Positions 52,468 through 62,958 of a stretch of 64,000 nucleotides of DNA are shown piece after piece. Numbering within the stretch: the first letter of the stretch is position 1; the number at the start of each line of letters is the position of its first letter. Below the pieces are notes generated by a model. That model made no database searches. It saw only the letters and a program-made list of their open reading frames with translations, and had not been told where the DNA came from. The stretch is from Bog-1198 sp963727045 (GTDB lineage Bacteria; Pseudomonadota; Gammaproteobacteria; Steroidobacterales; Steroidobacteraceae). The translations under genes and the position numbers were made by a program. The DNA is taken from positions 868,001 through 932,000 of the forward strand of contig CAVSES010000002.1 of NCBI GenBank assembly GCA_963727045.1, written 5' to 3'.

Positions 52468-52788
52468 TCACTTGTTGGGGAACACGGAATCCAGATTGCG
52501 CCAGTCGCCCGGGGCAGACGGCTTTCCGGCATCCCACGCGGGATAGGTGCTCATCGTGTCCGGCACCTGTGCCGGCCACCAGCAGGGATCCGAACATCCA
52601 TAAAGATCCGCCTCCATCGGCTGGCACAGCGAGGCAACGCCACCGAAGGGGTCGACCTCCCACCCCGGGTCGAAGGTGGTCGCACATCCGGCGACGGTTT
52701 CCATGGCCAGCACTTCGGCCACGTGGCCTTCGGCGACGGCTTCGAGCAACAGCTCGGCCTTGTGATTGGTGGGCTTCAGTTCGCTCAT
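52468..52788 (-). CDS. qhpC: Quinohemoprotein amine dehydrogenase gamma subunit precursor QhpC
   Basis: A 106-residue precursor of the catalytic subunit carrying the cysteine tryptophylquinone. With a 28-residue leader (cut Ala28/Met29), the modified residues fall at the known mature positions: Cys35-Glu44, Cys55-Asp61 and Cys69-Asp77 thioether pairs and Cys65-Trp71 for the quinone (mature 7-16, 27-33, 41-49 and 37-43). This exact numbering is strong support. It has no signal peptide, in line with cytosolic modification before export by QhpF. The ATG overlaps the qhpD stop by four bases (ATGA), coupling the substrate to its maturase. Confidence 0.95.
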   Translation of the reverse strand: MSELKPTNHKAELLLEAVAEGHVAEVLAMETVAGCATTFDPGWEVDPFGGVASLCQPMEADLYGCSDPCWWPAQVPDTMSTYPAWDAGKPSAPGDWRNLDSVFPNK

Positions 52789-54233
52789 GCAATGGCTCTC
52801 CGCGGTTCGAGGTGGCGGGTGAAGAAACTCGGGTTATGACGCTGGATGTCGGCGTACACGCGCACGCCGAAGTCCACCCAGCTGCGCAGAAGATCGCAGT
52901 AATGGTAGGTCCGGTGGTGCGCATCGCCGAAGCGTGAATACGATTCGTGGTAGCAACCCCCGGCGCAGAGATTGCGAATCCTGCACGTTTCGCAGTGGGT
53001 GCCTTCGCGCTCGAGCGCCTTGTCGATGAACGCACCGAGGCGCTCGCCGTCGATTCCCGATGCGACATTGCCGAACGTGGGCAGATCCGAGCCGGTGAAG
53101 CGGTGACACAGGTTGAGATCGCCGCCGCCATCGACTGCGAGAAGTCCGACGCCGGCGCCGCAGGGCAGAGACTTGCGCCGCCCCTCGTGCAGATCCGTCA
53201 TCAGCTGGTGCATGTTGGAAAAGCCGTTGTTTTCGCCGCGCAGCGCCGCGCGCCGGTAGTCCTCGCCGAGGCGTTCGAAGGCGCGGTGCACTTCCTGGAG
53301 TTCCGCATCGGAGAGTGCATGGCCGGCCTCCGCGGCAGCGGTCACCGGCGCATACCCCACCTCGTGAAAGCCGATCTCTCCCCGAAGATGCGCATGGATG
53401 CCCTCAACCTCGGTGGTGCCTCCGCCCAAGGTCACGCGCGCGCCCACCGGCCGCGAACGATAGCGCTCAAGCAGCACCCGCACCTTGCGGGCGACCACCT
53501 CGTAGGTGCCGCGGCCGCCGACGCTCTTGCGATGGCGGTCGTGGATGTCCTTCGGGCCGTCAATGGAGACCGAGATGCCGAATCGATGCGCATCGAAGTA
53601 GTCGATCAGCGCCGGCGTCAGCAGCGTCGCGTTCGTCGTCATCGAAAAATCCATGCTGACCCCGGCGCGCGCCGCGGCATCTTCCGCGTAGCCCACGACC
53701 TGCCTGATCAGCGCGACATTGCTCAGCGGCTCGCCGCCGAAGAACACGATGTTGACCCGGTCGCGGGCGGCCCCCGCCTTGAGGAGGAGGTCGACGCTGC
53801 GCGCGGCGGTCACGAAATCCATCTTGCGGCCGTCGGCGGGCTTGGCGAGATCCTCCTTGTAGCAATACGTGCACGACAGATTGCAGCCGGTGTTGACGTT
53901 GAGCACCAGCGTGCTCAAGGGATAGGCGCTGACTTTGACGCTGTTCGGGTTGATGGGCTTGAGGCTTCCGGACGGCTGCAACATTTCGAGCTTTCGAAGC
54001 TCGGCGGCGAACGCGCGTACCCGCGCCGGCGGATATCGGCCGGCCAGCAGGGTGATGAGCTCATCGACGCTTCGCCCGCCCGTCTCCCTGCAATGCTCGA
54101 TGACCGCAAGTCCCAGCGAATCGACGCCGAACACCGCCGTGGTCGGCACGTGCAAGAGATATGCATCCGCCTCCGAGCGCACCAGGTGCCCGTTCCAGGA
54201 ATTCCACTCGAGACGTTCGGTTGTCGGGTTCAT
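52785..54233 (-). CDS. qhpD: Radical SAM/SPASM maturase QhpD
   Basis: A 482-residue radical SAM enzyme that installs the three intrapeptide Cys-to-Asp/Glu thioether bonds in QhpC. The cluster motif is Cys117-x3-Cys121-x2-Cys124 (NTGCNLSCTYCYKED), followed by the SAM-binding FFGGEPLSN. The C-terminal SPASM-type region binds auxiliary Fe-S clusters: LPCGAGVGLLAVDGGGDLNL, then CETCRIRNLCAGGCYHESYS. An N-terminal peptide-binding-like domain precedes the barrel. It starts 7 bases after qhpA and overlaps the start of qhpC. Confidence 0.94.
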   Translation of the reverse strand: MNPTTERLEWNSWNGHLVRSEADAYLLHVPTTAVFGVDSLGLAVIEHCRETGGRSVDELITLLAGRYPPARVRAFAAELRKLEMLQPSGSLKPINPNSVKVSAYPLSTLVLNVNTGCNLSCTYCYKEDLAKPADGRKMDFVTAARSVDLLLKAGAARDRVNIVFFGGEPLSNVALIRQVVGYAEDAAARAGVSMDFSMTTNATLLTPALIDYFDAHRFGISVSIDGPKDIHDRHRKSVGGRGTYEVVARKVRVLLERYRSRPVGARVTLGGGTTEVEGIHAHLRGEIGFHEVGYAPVTAAAEAGHALSDAELQEVHRAFERLGEDYRRAALRGENNGFSNMHQLMTDLHEGRRKSLPCGAGVGLLAVDGGGDLNLCHRFTGSDLPTFGNVASGIDGERLGAFIDKALEREGTHCETCRIRNLCAGGCYHESYSRFGDAHHRTYHYCDLLRSWVDFGVRVYADIQRHNPSFFTRHLEPRRAIA

Positions 54234-54239
54234 GGGCCT

Positions 54240-55817
54240 TCAGTAGATTGGTGGAGTGATCCAGCGCTGCACAGTGACCACGAGATGGCCGCGGCCCTCG
54301 ATTTGACGGCTGCCGTCCTGGACATGAGCGAGCACGGTCAGATTGCCGACGTTGTCGCCAGAAAATTCCCGCGCCGGGTTCGGACCCGCGGCGCTCGGCA
54401 GAAAGCGGCCGCGCTGGTCGAAATGACCCGCGAATTTTTCATCCTCGGTCCGCTTCGCTTCCGCGTCGAAAGGCGACGATGTCCAGTCCGCCGTCACGGG
54501 GCCGAGTGAGACCAGCGCACCGCCCGGCAGCCGCGTCGAGCCGATGGCTTCGAATTGCGCGGTCACGGGCGCAACGCGGCCGCCGCCGACGCGCGCAATG
54601 CCGTAGCCGGGCACCACGTCGACCTGGTCGATTTGCGCGTACACCACGAGCTTGCCCACCGGCCCGCCCGTCATGATCTCCCGCGCCCCCGGCGACGCAT
54701 CAGCCGACACCGTGACCTGCGCGTGGATCGTGTGCGCGTCCCGCTGCACGTTGGCAGCCGCGACCGCCTCGCCGAATGACACTGCGCGCGCCGCCTGCGT
54801 GCCCAAACCGGTGCCGACGATGGTGACGGCGGTGGTGGTTCCGATGCGCAGGGCCTGCGGAAACACCGCCAGCACTTGCGCCGGGCCCGTGTCGCGCACC
54901 GCGGTCCACTCGCCGCCGTCTTCGGAGTGATCGGCATCGAACCAGCGCCCCGTGATTCGGTTGCCATCCTCCGAGGCGGCGTAGATCTCGCGCAATGAGC
55001 GGTCGCCGACCTGGGCGCTGCCGCGCCACTCGTAGCCCGTGTACACGATGGCCTTGGAACTGCCCTCGAATTGGAAACCTGAAACGTCGGACAACTGATA
55101 GCTTGCCCGGTACTCGCCGTCGGGCGTGCGGTCGATGCGCGCCGTCCCGTAAAAGTCTTTGCCTCCCGGCACGCGGCCGATGACGACCCACCCGCCGCTC
55201 AAGTCTTGTGCGGGGCGCGCTTTCCAGTCGCTCCACGCCGCCGACGAGAAGGGATAAAGGGCCGCGAGCTTGCCCGGCAGCGGACCGCTCGCGATCTGCC
55301 ACCACGGTCGATCGCGTCCGGATGCGGAGTACTCGATCGAGGTCCACTGGCCGACGTGCGTGTGGGCGAGCTTTCTCCATTCCTCCTCGTCGCGGCGCTG
55401 CAGGGACACACGCGCGAGCGAATGGCAGCGCCCGCACATCACGCCGATTTCCGCCCCGATGTCGATGTCCTGAGCATTGGGGCGCCGCTCGAGCGCGAAT
55501 CGGCCGGCGGCCGATTCGGCGGGCGCGAGCCCCTGGGTATCGGCCAGATAACGGACGATGGATTCGCGCACGTCGTCTGCGAGCGTGAGGCCATGCACCT
55601 GGCGCATGCGAAACAGGGTCATCACCCAGCCTTCGGGCGTCTTGCGGATGGCGCTGATGCGCTCGAACTGGCCCGCGTGTTCCTGGTGGCAGCCTCCGCA
55701 ATAAGTGCGCACAAGCTCCGGACCGGCTGCGGTGGCGGCCGGAGCCGCCGAACAACAACCTGCGCCCAAGATGAGCGCCGCCGCCGAATTCCAAAATCTC
55801 GAATGACCGATCGACAC
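54240..55817 (-). CDS. qhpA: Quinohemoprotein amine dehydrogenase alpha subunit QhpA, diheme
   Basis: A 525-residue periplasmic subunit. A signal peptide (AAALILGAGCCSAAPAATAA) precedes an N-terminal diheme cytochrome domain with heme motifs Cys40-Gly-Gly-Cys-His44 and a later CGRCH (in VMCGRCHSLARVS). Three beta-sandwich domains follow, as in the known enzyme. It carries electrons from the quinone to a cytochrome or azurin. Start is GTG at 55817: an AGGAGG motif sits at 55826-55831, eight bases upstream, overlapping the qhpG stop. It reads on directly into qhpD. Confidence 0.93.
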   Translation of the reverse strand: MSIGHSRFWNSAAALILGAGCCSAAPAATAAGPELVRTYCGGCHQEHAGQFERISAIRKTPEGWVMTLFRMRQVHGLTLADDVRESIVRYLADTQGLAPAESAAGRFALERRPNAQDIDIGAEIGVMCGRCHSLARVSLQRRDEEEWRKLAHTHVGQWTSIEYSASGRDRPWWQIASGPLPGKLAALYPFSSAAWSDWKARPAQDLSGGWVVIGRVPGGKDFYGTARIDRTPDGEYRASYQLSDVSGFQFEGSSKAIVYTGYEWRGSAQVGDRSLREIYAASEDGNRITGRWFDADHSEDGGEWTAVRDTGPAQVLAVFPQALRIGTTTAVTIVGTGLGTQAARAVSFGEAVAAANVQRDAHTIHAQVTVSADASPGAREIMTGGPVGKLVVYAQIDQVDVVPGYGIARVGGGRVAPVTAQFEAIGSTRLPGGALVSLGPVTADWTSSPFDAEAKRTEDEKFAGHFDQRGRFLPSAAGPNPAREFSGDNVGNLTVLAHVQDGSRQIEGRGHLVVTVQRWITPPIY

Positions 55818-55821
55818 GGAT

Positions 55822-57123
55822 TTAACCTCCTGACGAAATCTGCGGCGGGACTTGCCGCTGCATGGCGCCCTTCTGCCGAAGCCAATGGATTGCCGACGCC
55901 ACCGCGGCCGGCGTTCGGTCGAGCGCCGCGGCCGCGCCGGCGATCGTGGCGCGTTCCGCCGAATCGAGATACGCCTTGAGCGTGACCAACGGCACGCCCG
56001 CGACATGCCATACCCCTCGCGGATTCTCGGCGGTCACGATGACGTCACGCTCGAGAATGCGGCCCTCCTCGAGAACCGGACGTCGTTCGATGCGTGCGGT
56101 CATGCGCGCCGCCGCGTGGCCAGGCTCGGGCAGCAGCGCCGCGTAGGCAGCCGCGGTTTCACTCCAAAAATCACCGTGGTCCGCGTTCTCGCGATAAAAG
56201 CCCGCGGCCACCCCCACTCCGTGCTGCCAGCTTTCCTGCCGGCGGTCGGCGATGAATCGCTGCGCGAGACCGGCATCCCCGCCGTTCATGACCGATTGGA
56301 TCGCGGTCGATGTGAGCAGAGCGCCGCGCAGTGCCTCGTAGATGCCCTGCCCGGACAGGGGATCGAGAGCGAGCGCCGCATCGCCGACACGCCACAGCGT
56401 GGGGTCCTTCCCGCTCAGGCCGAACCGCGCATGCGCAGCCCTCGCAACCGGTTCACCATCGATCGAGGCACCCTCGAGGGCACGGCCGAGCGCCGGCAAT
56501 TGCGCCGCCGCCCCCGCAACCCATGCGACCGGATACCCGGAGCGAGGCCGGCCGACGACCTGAACCCACAGCGTGGTTCCATGCTCGGCCCACCAGGACC
56601 ACCCGAAATCGGCCACCCCGATGCCGGTGCCCGACCGACCTTGGGAGCGCTTGCGGAAGCGCTGGCCGTAGGCGAGCAGCAGGGGTCCGCGGCACTGCGC
56701 GCCGCGGCGGCCGCGCGCATCGACGAGCATCGGCGCCTCGAGCACCTCGCCGCTGCGCAAAGTGACGCGCCAACGATCCGCGCCGCGCGCAAATGCCGCC
56801 ACCGTGTCCAAACGCGGCATGGCACCTGCTTCGAGCGCCCGGCCGCGCAATGCCTCGGCCAGACGCGAGCGTTCCATCAGCCATTCGACCCCTTCGACCG
56901 GACGGCCATCCGCCCAGCTGCCGCGCCGCGCGAACGGTCCGGCGATGAAGTCGGTCTCATCCAATCCTTCTTCGGCGAGCAGTGCGCGGCTGCGCGCGGA
57001 CAAGCCTTCCCAGCCCGGGCGCGATGCCGCGCCGACGAGCGCCACCCGGGCACCTGGCGCCGCCAGCCGCCGTGCCACCGCGCTGCCCGCGGGTCCGGCG
57101 CCGCAGATGACGATGTCGTACAT
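55822..57123 (-). CDS. qhpG: FAD-dependent monooxygenase QhpG
   Basis: A 433-residue flavoprotein of the p-hydroxybenzoate-hydroxylase/tryptophan-halogenase fold. In the qhp system it hydroxylates the gamma-subunit tryptophan that becomes the quinone. The FAD site is in VICGAGPAGSAVARRLA, the conserved GD segment in WRVGDAALALDPLSGQGIYE and the NAD-binding-like DG position as MLVDARGRRG. ATG 57123 overlaps the ligase stop by one base (TGATG), so both are co-translated. The stop lies just ahead of the qhpA start. Confidence 0.9.
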   Translation of the reverse strand: MYDIVICGAGPAGSAVARRLAAPGARVALVGAASRPGWEGLSARSRALLAEEGLDETDFIAGPFARRGSWADGRPVEGVEWLMERSRLAEALRGRALEAGAMPRLDTVAAFARGADRWRVTLRSGEVLEAPMLVDARGRRGAQCRGPLLLAYGQRFRKRSQGRSGTGIGVADFGWSWWAEHGTTLWVQVVGRPRSGYPVAWVAGAAAQLPALGRALEGASIDGEPVARAAHARFGLSGKDPTLWRVGDAALALDPLSGQGIYEALRGALLTSTAIQSVMNGGDAGLAQRFIADRRQESWQHGVGVAAGFYRENADHGDFWSETAAAYAALLPEPGHAAARMTARIERRPVLEEGRILERDVIVTAENPRGVWHVAGVPLVTLKAYLDSAERATIAGAAAALDRTPAAVASAIHWLRQKGAMQRQVPPQISSGG

Positions 57124-58831
57124 CACGCGCTCGGCTCCTCCGAGAGATTGAGCTCGGCGCGCAGATGCTCGCGGATCAGATATTTCTGAATCTTCCCGCT
57201 GATGGTGAGCGGAAAGCTCTCCACGAAGCGCACGTAGCGCGGCACCTTGTAGTGCGCGATCTGACCGCGGCAGAACTCGCGGATTTCCTCCTCGGTGGCG
57301 CCCATGCCGCCGCGCAGGCGGATGCAGGCGCACACGGCCTCTCCGTACTTGGGATCGGGAACGCCCACCACGGCGACGTCGAACACCGCCGGATGGCGGT
57401 AGAGAAATTCTTCGATTTCCCGCGGGTAGACGTTTTCGCCGCCGCGGATGATCATGTCCTTGACGCGGCCCACGATGTTGCAATAACCCGCATCGTCGAT
57501 CACCGCGAGATCCCCGGTGTGCATCCAGCCGCCTTCGTCGATCGCCTCGCGCGTGCGATCAGCGTCCTCCCAATAGCCGCGCATCACGCTGTAGCCGCGG
57601 GTCAGGAGCTCTCCCGCCGTGCCGCGCGGCGTGACCCGGCCGTCCGCATCGATGATCTTCACCTGCACGTGCGGGTGTACGCGCCCGACGGTGCCCACGC
57701 GAAGCTCGAGGGGATCATCGTGCCGGCTCTGAAAGCTGACGGGACTCGTTTCCGTCATGCCGTAGCATATGGTGACTTCCGGCATGTGCATGTCGGCGAC
57801 GACCCGGCGCATGATGGCCGTCGGACAGGGCGAACCGGCCATGATGCCGGTGCGCAGCGATGTCAGGTCGAATTCGGCAAACCGCGGATGCTCGAGTTCG
57901 GCGATGAACATGGTCGGCACCCCATGCAGCGCCGTGCAGCGTTCGTTCGCCACCGTCTCCAGCACCGCCAGCGGCTCGAAGCCGTCGCCGGACAGCACGC
58001 TCGCCGCGCCGTGCGTCATGGCCGCGAGCACGCCGAGCACCATGCCGAAGCAGTGGTACAGAGGCACCGGGATGCAGATCCTGTCCCCGGCCGTGAGTCG
58101 CATGCCTTCGCCGACGAAGAACCCATTGTTGACGATGTTGAAGTGGGTGAGGGTCGCCCCCTTCGGAGTGCCCGTCGTGCCGCTGGTGAACTGAATGTTG
58201 AAAATGCCGTCCGGATCCAGGTGCTCCCCGATCGACTTGAGCTCCGCCTCGTCGACATCGTGGCCGGAGGTCACGAGATCGTCGAAGGAGAGCGCGCCGG
58301 CCATGGGCTCGGCGCCGAGCTGTACGAGCAGGCGAAGCTCCGGAAAGGCGGCGCACACGAGCCTGCCCGGCGCGGCGTCCTTGAGCTCGGGGATCAGGGA
58401 CTCGAGCATGGCCGCGTAGTCGCTGGTCTTGAAGCGCGGCGCAAACACGAGAGCGCGGCATCCGACGAGCCGCAGTGCGAATTCCAGTTCAGTGTTGCGG
58501 TAGGCGGGGTTGATGTTCACCAATACGAGCCCGGCGCGCGCCGCGCCGAACATCGTCAAGACCCATTCCGCGCAGTTCGGCGCCCAGATGCCGATCCGCT
58601 CGCCTGGCTTTGAGTCCGCAGGCGGCCATCCCGCGCGCCACCCGCTCGACCTCGCCGGTCGAACTCCGCGAACGTGTACCGGAGTGATTGGAACGGCACC
58701 ACGAGCGCATCGCGGTCGGGCATATCGGCGGTGGCGGCCTTCAGCACTCCGTCGACGGTCCGGTAGAGCAGAGGCTGATCACTGGTGCCCGACACGAAAC
58801 TCATCGAGGATGGGCCAGAGATCGGACGCAT
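57123..58831 (-). CDS. Acyl-CoA ligase (AMP-binding), two frameshifts in N-terminal part
   Basis: An acyl-CoA synthetase of the FadD/AcsM-like group. The intact part has the AMP-binding motif FTSGTTGTPKGATLTHFN, YGMTETSP, GWMHTGDLAVIDDAGY, RVKDMIIRGGENVYPREIEE and the terminal KIQKYLIREHL. The N terminus is split: from ATG 58831 the protein reads MSFVSGTSDQPLLYRTVDG and RYTFAEFDR, then needs one-base corrections near 58655 (EVERVARGMAACGLK) and 58605 (GERIGIWAPNCAEWVLTMF). Both are apparent insertions. The gene is coupled to qhpG, suggesting CoA activation of an acid made from the amine. Confidence 0.85.
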
Positions 58832-58853
58832 GTGACCTCAGCCCATCGGGCCG

Positions 58854-61245
58854 CTAGAAATGGTAGTGCACATCGCCGCCAAACATACGCGGAGTTCCGA
58901 CGTGGCGATAGTCGAACCCGAAGCCTTGCACGTCGACTGCGTTCGTCAGGTAGAACTTGTTGGCGATGTTGCGGCCCCAGATTCCGACGTCCCACTTGTC
59001 GTCGCTCGACACGAGACTCAGGCGACCGTTGAGCAGCGAATACCCGCCCTGGGTAATCGCGTCTTCGTTCGGCAGCGCAAGGAACTGCTTGGAGTTGTAG
59101 TTCATGTCGAGGTGTAGATTGATCCTCGCCGCGCTAAATTGCCACGCCTCCCAATCCGCGGCCAGCGTTCCGGACACGTGCGGTGCATATGGGAGCTCCT
59201 GGCCGTCGACGGACCCGGTCGCGAGCACGCCATCCTGCACGTCGCTGTGCAGGAAACCCGCGCTCGCCCGCAAGGTGAGCGGACGCACCGGTCGCGTCAC
59301 GATTTCGATTTCGCCGCCGTCGATCTTCGACTTGCCGAGATTGATCAGCGGCTGCTGGCCGGTGGGGTAGACATTGATGATCTGCTGATTCTTGTACTGG
59401 TAGTGAAACACGGCGCCGTCGATCTGCACGCGGTGGTCGAGCCAGGAGGTCTTGAATCCCGCCTCGTACGAATCCAGCGTCTCCGGCTTCACCGTGGTCA
59501 GGTCGCTCGGCGTGAACAGGAACTGCGCGTTGAAGGCCGCCGAGCGGTAGCCCTTGCTGTAATTGAGGTACAGAAGCGTGTCGGGAGTCAGCGTGAAATC
59601 GACGCCCGCACGGCCCGTGACGGCCGTGTTGTGCAGGAACTGGCTGCGGGTCTGATTGACCAATGCGGCATAGTTCGGCGAGCCCGGCAGCGCCAAGGTC
59701 GGCGCCGAACACGCCGCCCGGCTGCTGGGTGAAGAATCCGAGATTGGCGATCGGCACCTGGTCGCTGCCGCGCAGCTGGTCGAGGGCGTTCTTCTGTGCG
59801 CCGTTGTCGTGGTTGTAGCGCAGGCCCGCGCGCAGGGAGATCCAGTCGGCAAGCTGGTAGCTGTCGTCCGTGTACGCCGCCCAGCTGTTGCGGATCTGGT
59901 CGAAGGAATTGTAGTAGTCGCAGCCCAGATTGATGTTCGAGCCGATGCTGTACCCGGATGCCCGCGCCGAACGAGCTCGCGGCGCAATCGCGGTAATCGT
60001 GGAAGGTGTTGAATGCAGGATCGGTGAAGATCTGATTCTCGGTCGAGTTGTAGATGATTTCGTGCTGATAATAGGCGCCCAAAATGTAGCGCAGCGCGGC
60101 GTCTCCCGTGGACGTGAGCCGCAGATCCTGCGTCACCTGGCGCGTCTTGCCGGTATAGGGGATGTTCCAGACGACATAGGGCGCGCCATCCGTGCCTTCC
60201 GGATTGAAGAGCGACGCGTCATCCCAGGACGTGATGGAGGTGAATTTGTTGGTGGGCGACACCGCCCACTCGCCCGTCAGCGAAACGGCCTCGTTGTCCT
60301 GCCGGCGGCGCGGCGTGTAGTCCTGCGCAATCTGATAGTTGGTGAGCGGCGCGCCGGTGTAGGAGCCATCCTGCGTCCGGAAATAGCCGGTGAATCCGAC
60401 GCCGCCCGGATTGCCGGGCGACGGCTGGCGCAATCCGCCCGTCGATGATCGCGTAGTTCTGCGGATCCTGCATGCTCTTCGAAAAGCGCAGCATGAAATC
60501 GAGGTCGTCGGACGCCTTGTAGAGCAGCGACAGGCGCATGCCGTACTGATCGACGCCCTCGAGGTCGGGATGCCCCGGCAGCACGTTCTGAATGAAGCCG
60601 TCGACCTTCGTATAGGTGAATGCAAAGCGCATGGCCACGCGTTCCGGCACCAGCGCGGTTTGAAAATCGCCCTCCACCTCGCGCCGGTTGTAATTGCCGG
60701 CGCCGACCTTGATATCGGCCTCGGTGTCGAATCCGGGCTTGCGGGTGATGAAATTGATCGCGCCGCCCGTCGTGTTCTTGCCGTACAGCGTTCCCTGGGG
60801 CCCGCGCAGCACCTCGATGCGCTCCAGATCGTACATTTCGACGCCGAACAGCACGAAGTTTCCCTTGTAGACTTCGTCGATGTAGCTCGCCACGGGGCTC
60901 GACTGGTTCAGGCTGTAATCGAACATCGACACGCCGCGCAGCGAAAAGAGCGGCGAACCCTCGCCCACGATGCCGTTGACCTGCAGATTGGGCACCTGGG
61001 TGACCAGGTCGGAGGGCGAATCCATCTTGAGCTGCGCGAGCTCTGCGCTCGTGAGCGCCGTCACCGAGACCGGCACCTTTTGCAGGGTCTCGGAGCGTTT
61101 CTCGGCCGTGACGACGATTTCCTGAATGCCTTCGATTTCCGCCGACGCCGACGTCGGCGCCTGCGCGCGCGCGGCGGCGGCAAGGATGATGGCCGCGGCC
61201 GGCAGCAATCTTCAAGGTGACCTTCGAAATGCGCTTATGTGTCAT
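58854..61245 (-). CDS. TonB-dependent receptor, broken by about four single-base insertions
   Basis: An outer-membrane TonB-dependent receptor of about 790 residues when frames are joined. From ATG 61245 (MTHKRISKVTL) the frame must be corrected near 61213 to give RLLPAAAIILAAAARAQAPT, then a plug with TonB-box-like EIVVTAEKRSETLQKVPVSV and VLRGPQGTLYGKNTTGGAIN. Further corrections are needed near 60440 (after NYAIIDG), 59963 (giving ASGYSIGSNINLGCDYYNSF) and 59704 (giving PTLALPGSPNYAALVNQTRS). The barrel ends in the usual aromatic terminus (GGDVHYHF). It likely imports an amine or related compound for the qhp pathway. Confidence 0.82.
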
Positions 61246-61253
61246 TGCCGGCC

Positions 61254-62802
61254 TCATGCCGTGATGTTGATGCATACGGATTTGCTCTCGAGATAAGAAT
61301 GGACCGCCTCGCCGCCGAGTTCGCGGCCCCAGCCGGATTGCTTGAAACCGCCGAACGGCATGGTCGCGTCCAGCACGTTGTGGCAGTTCACCCAGACGGT
61401 GCCGGCGCGCAGTTTCGGCGCCAGCCGCAGGATCTTGCCGATGTCCCGGCCCCAGATGCTGGCTGCAAGACCATAGATCGTGTCGTTCGCGATGCGGGCG
61501 ATGTCGGCCATGTCCTCGAAGGGCTGCGCGACGACCACCGGCCCGAAGATTTCCTCGCGCACCACCGACATCTGGTCGTTCACGTTCACGAATACCGTGG
61601 GCTCGCACATAGTAACCGGGCGTCCCCAGCGCATGGCCGCCGGCGGCCGCGCTCGCGCCCGCCGCGGCGCCGTCTTTGAGATAGCGGGTCACGCGCTCGA
61701 GCTGAATGGAGGAGACCAGCGGACCGATTTGCGCGGTTGGATCGAGGCCGGGACCGAGCTTCATGCTCTTCGCCTGATCCGCGATGCCGGCGACGACCCG
61801 GTCGAAGTGCTTCGCGGCGACGTACAAGCGCGAACCGGCGCTGCAAACCTGGCCCTGATTGAAGAAGATGGCGCTCGCCGCCCCCGGCAATCGCGATATC
61901 CAAATCCGCATCCGGCAGAACGATCGTCGGCGACTTGCCGCCGAGTTCCACCGTCACTTTCTTCATATTGCCGGCCGCCGCCTGCACGATCAGCCGACCC
62001 ACCTCGGTGGAGCCGGTGAAAGTGATCTTGTCGACTCCCGCGTGGGCTCGTCAGCGCGGCTCCCGCCGTGGGACCCATGCCGGTGACGACATTGAGCACT
62101 CCCTTCGGAATACCGGCTTCCAGCGCGAGTTCGCCGAGACGCAGCGCGGTCAGCGGAGTCTCCTCGGCCGGCTTCAATACCACCGTGCAGCCCGCCGCCA
62201 GCGCCGGGGCGCACTTCCAGGTTGCCAGCAGGAACGGGAAGTTCCAGGCGATGACCGCACCCACGACGCCGATCGGTTCGCGCGTCGAAAACGCAGCGTA
62301 CTGTTGGCCGGGCACGAGCGTGCCGGACAAGGGCAGCGTCTTGCCCTCGATCTTGGTCGGCCACCCCGCCATGTAGCGCCACACTTCGAGCGCGTGCTTG
62401 ATGTCGACGTGGCGCGCCATCACCACCGATTTGCCGTTGTCGATGGCCTCGAGTTCGGCCAGTTCATCGGCATGCTTCTCGATGAGATCGGCCAGGCGGT
62501 GCATCACGCGTTCCCGGTCGACGGGCTTCATTTGCGCCCAGTCGCCGGATTCGAACGCCCGGCGCGCCGCGGCGACCGCCCGGTCGACGTCCGCCGCATC
62601 GCCCAGCGCGCAGTGTGCGATGACCTGATCGCTCGAGGGGTCGCGCACCTCGAAGGTCTTGCCGCTGGCGGCCGGCACCCAGGCCCCGTCGATCAAGAGC
62701 TTGCGCGGCGCGGCCAGAAACGCCGCGTTGGCCGGCATGATCGACGGAAAGATCATTGGCGAGCGCGATTTTGAGTGCACTGGGTGCGACGGCGGTATTC
62801 AT
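61254..62802 (-). CDS. Aldehyde dehydrogenase, broken by about four single-base insertions
   Basis: An NAD-dependent aldehyde dehydrogenase of about 510 residues (betaine- or phenylacetaldehyde-dehydrogenase-like). From ATG 62802 (MNTAVAPSALKIA, preceded by CAGGAG) the frame needs a correction near 62760 to reach MPANAAFLAAPRKLLIDGAW. Others follow near 62044 (giving SHAGVDKITFTGSTEVG), 61884 (giving AGAASAIFFNQGQVCSAGSR, which holds the catalytic Cys) and 61613 (giving YYVEPTVFVNVND). The NAD site region reads VIAWNFPFLLATWKCAPALA and the catalytic Glu lies in VTVELGGKSP. It would oxidise aldehydes made by the amine dehydrogenase. It is 8 bases ahead of the receptor gene. Confidence 0.83.
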
Positions 62803-62886
62803 TGTGGACTCCTGGGATGGGGCACGGCGTGCCGATTCGGCACTCAAGGCTCGGCGCGGCTGAGTATCACCGCAGAGGTGCCACTT

Positions 62887-62924
62887 AAGGTATAAGTCCT
62901 AAGGCGCAGACGGACTAATACTTT
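62887..62924. promoter_or_regulatory. Imperfect inverted repeat in the divergent control region
   Basis: The arms aaggtataagtcc (62887-62899) and ggactaatacttt (62912-62924) are near-complements, with the core AGTCC/GGACT exact and the outer AAG-TAT parts matching with one shift. Symmetry spans 38 bases in the 156-base space between the aldehyde dehydrogenase and the response regulator genes. It is well placed to be a binding site of the adjacent LuxR-type regulator and to control the qhp-linked operon. Evidence is sequence symmetry and position only. Confidence 0.4.
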
Positions 62925-62958
62925 GGTATCGACCTTACGCTCATCGTTGGAAAAGACA

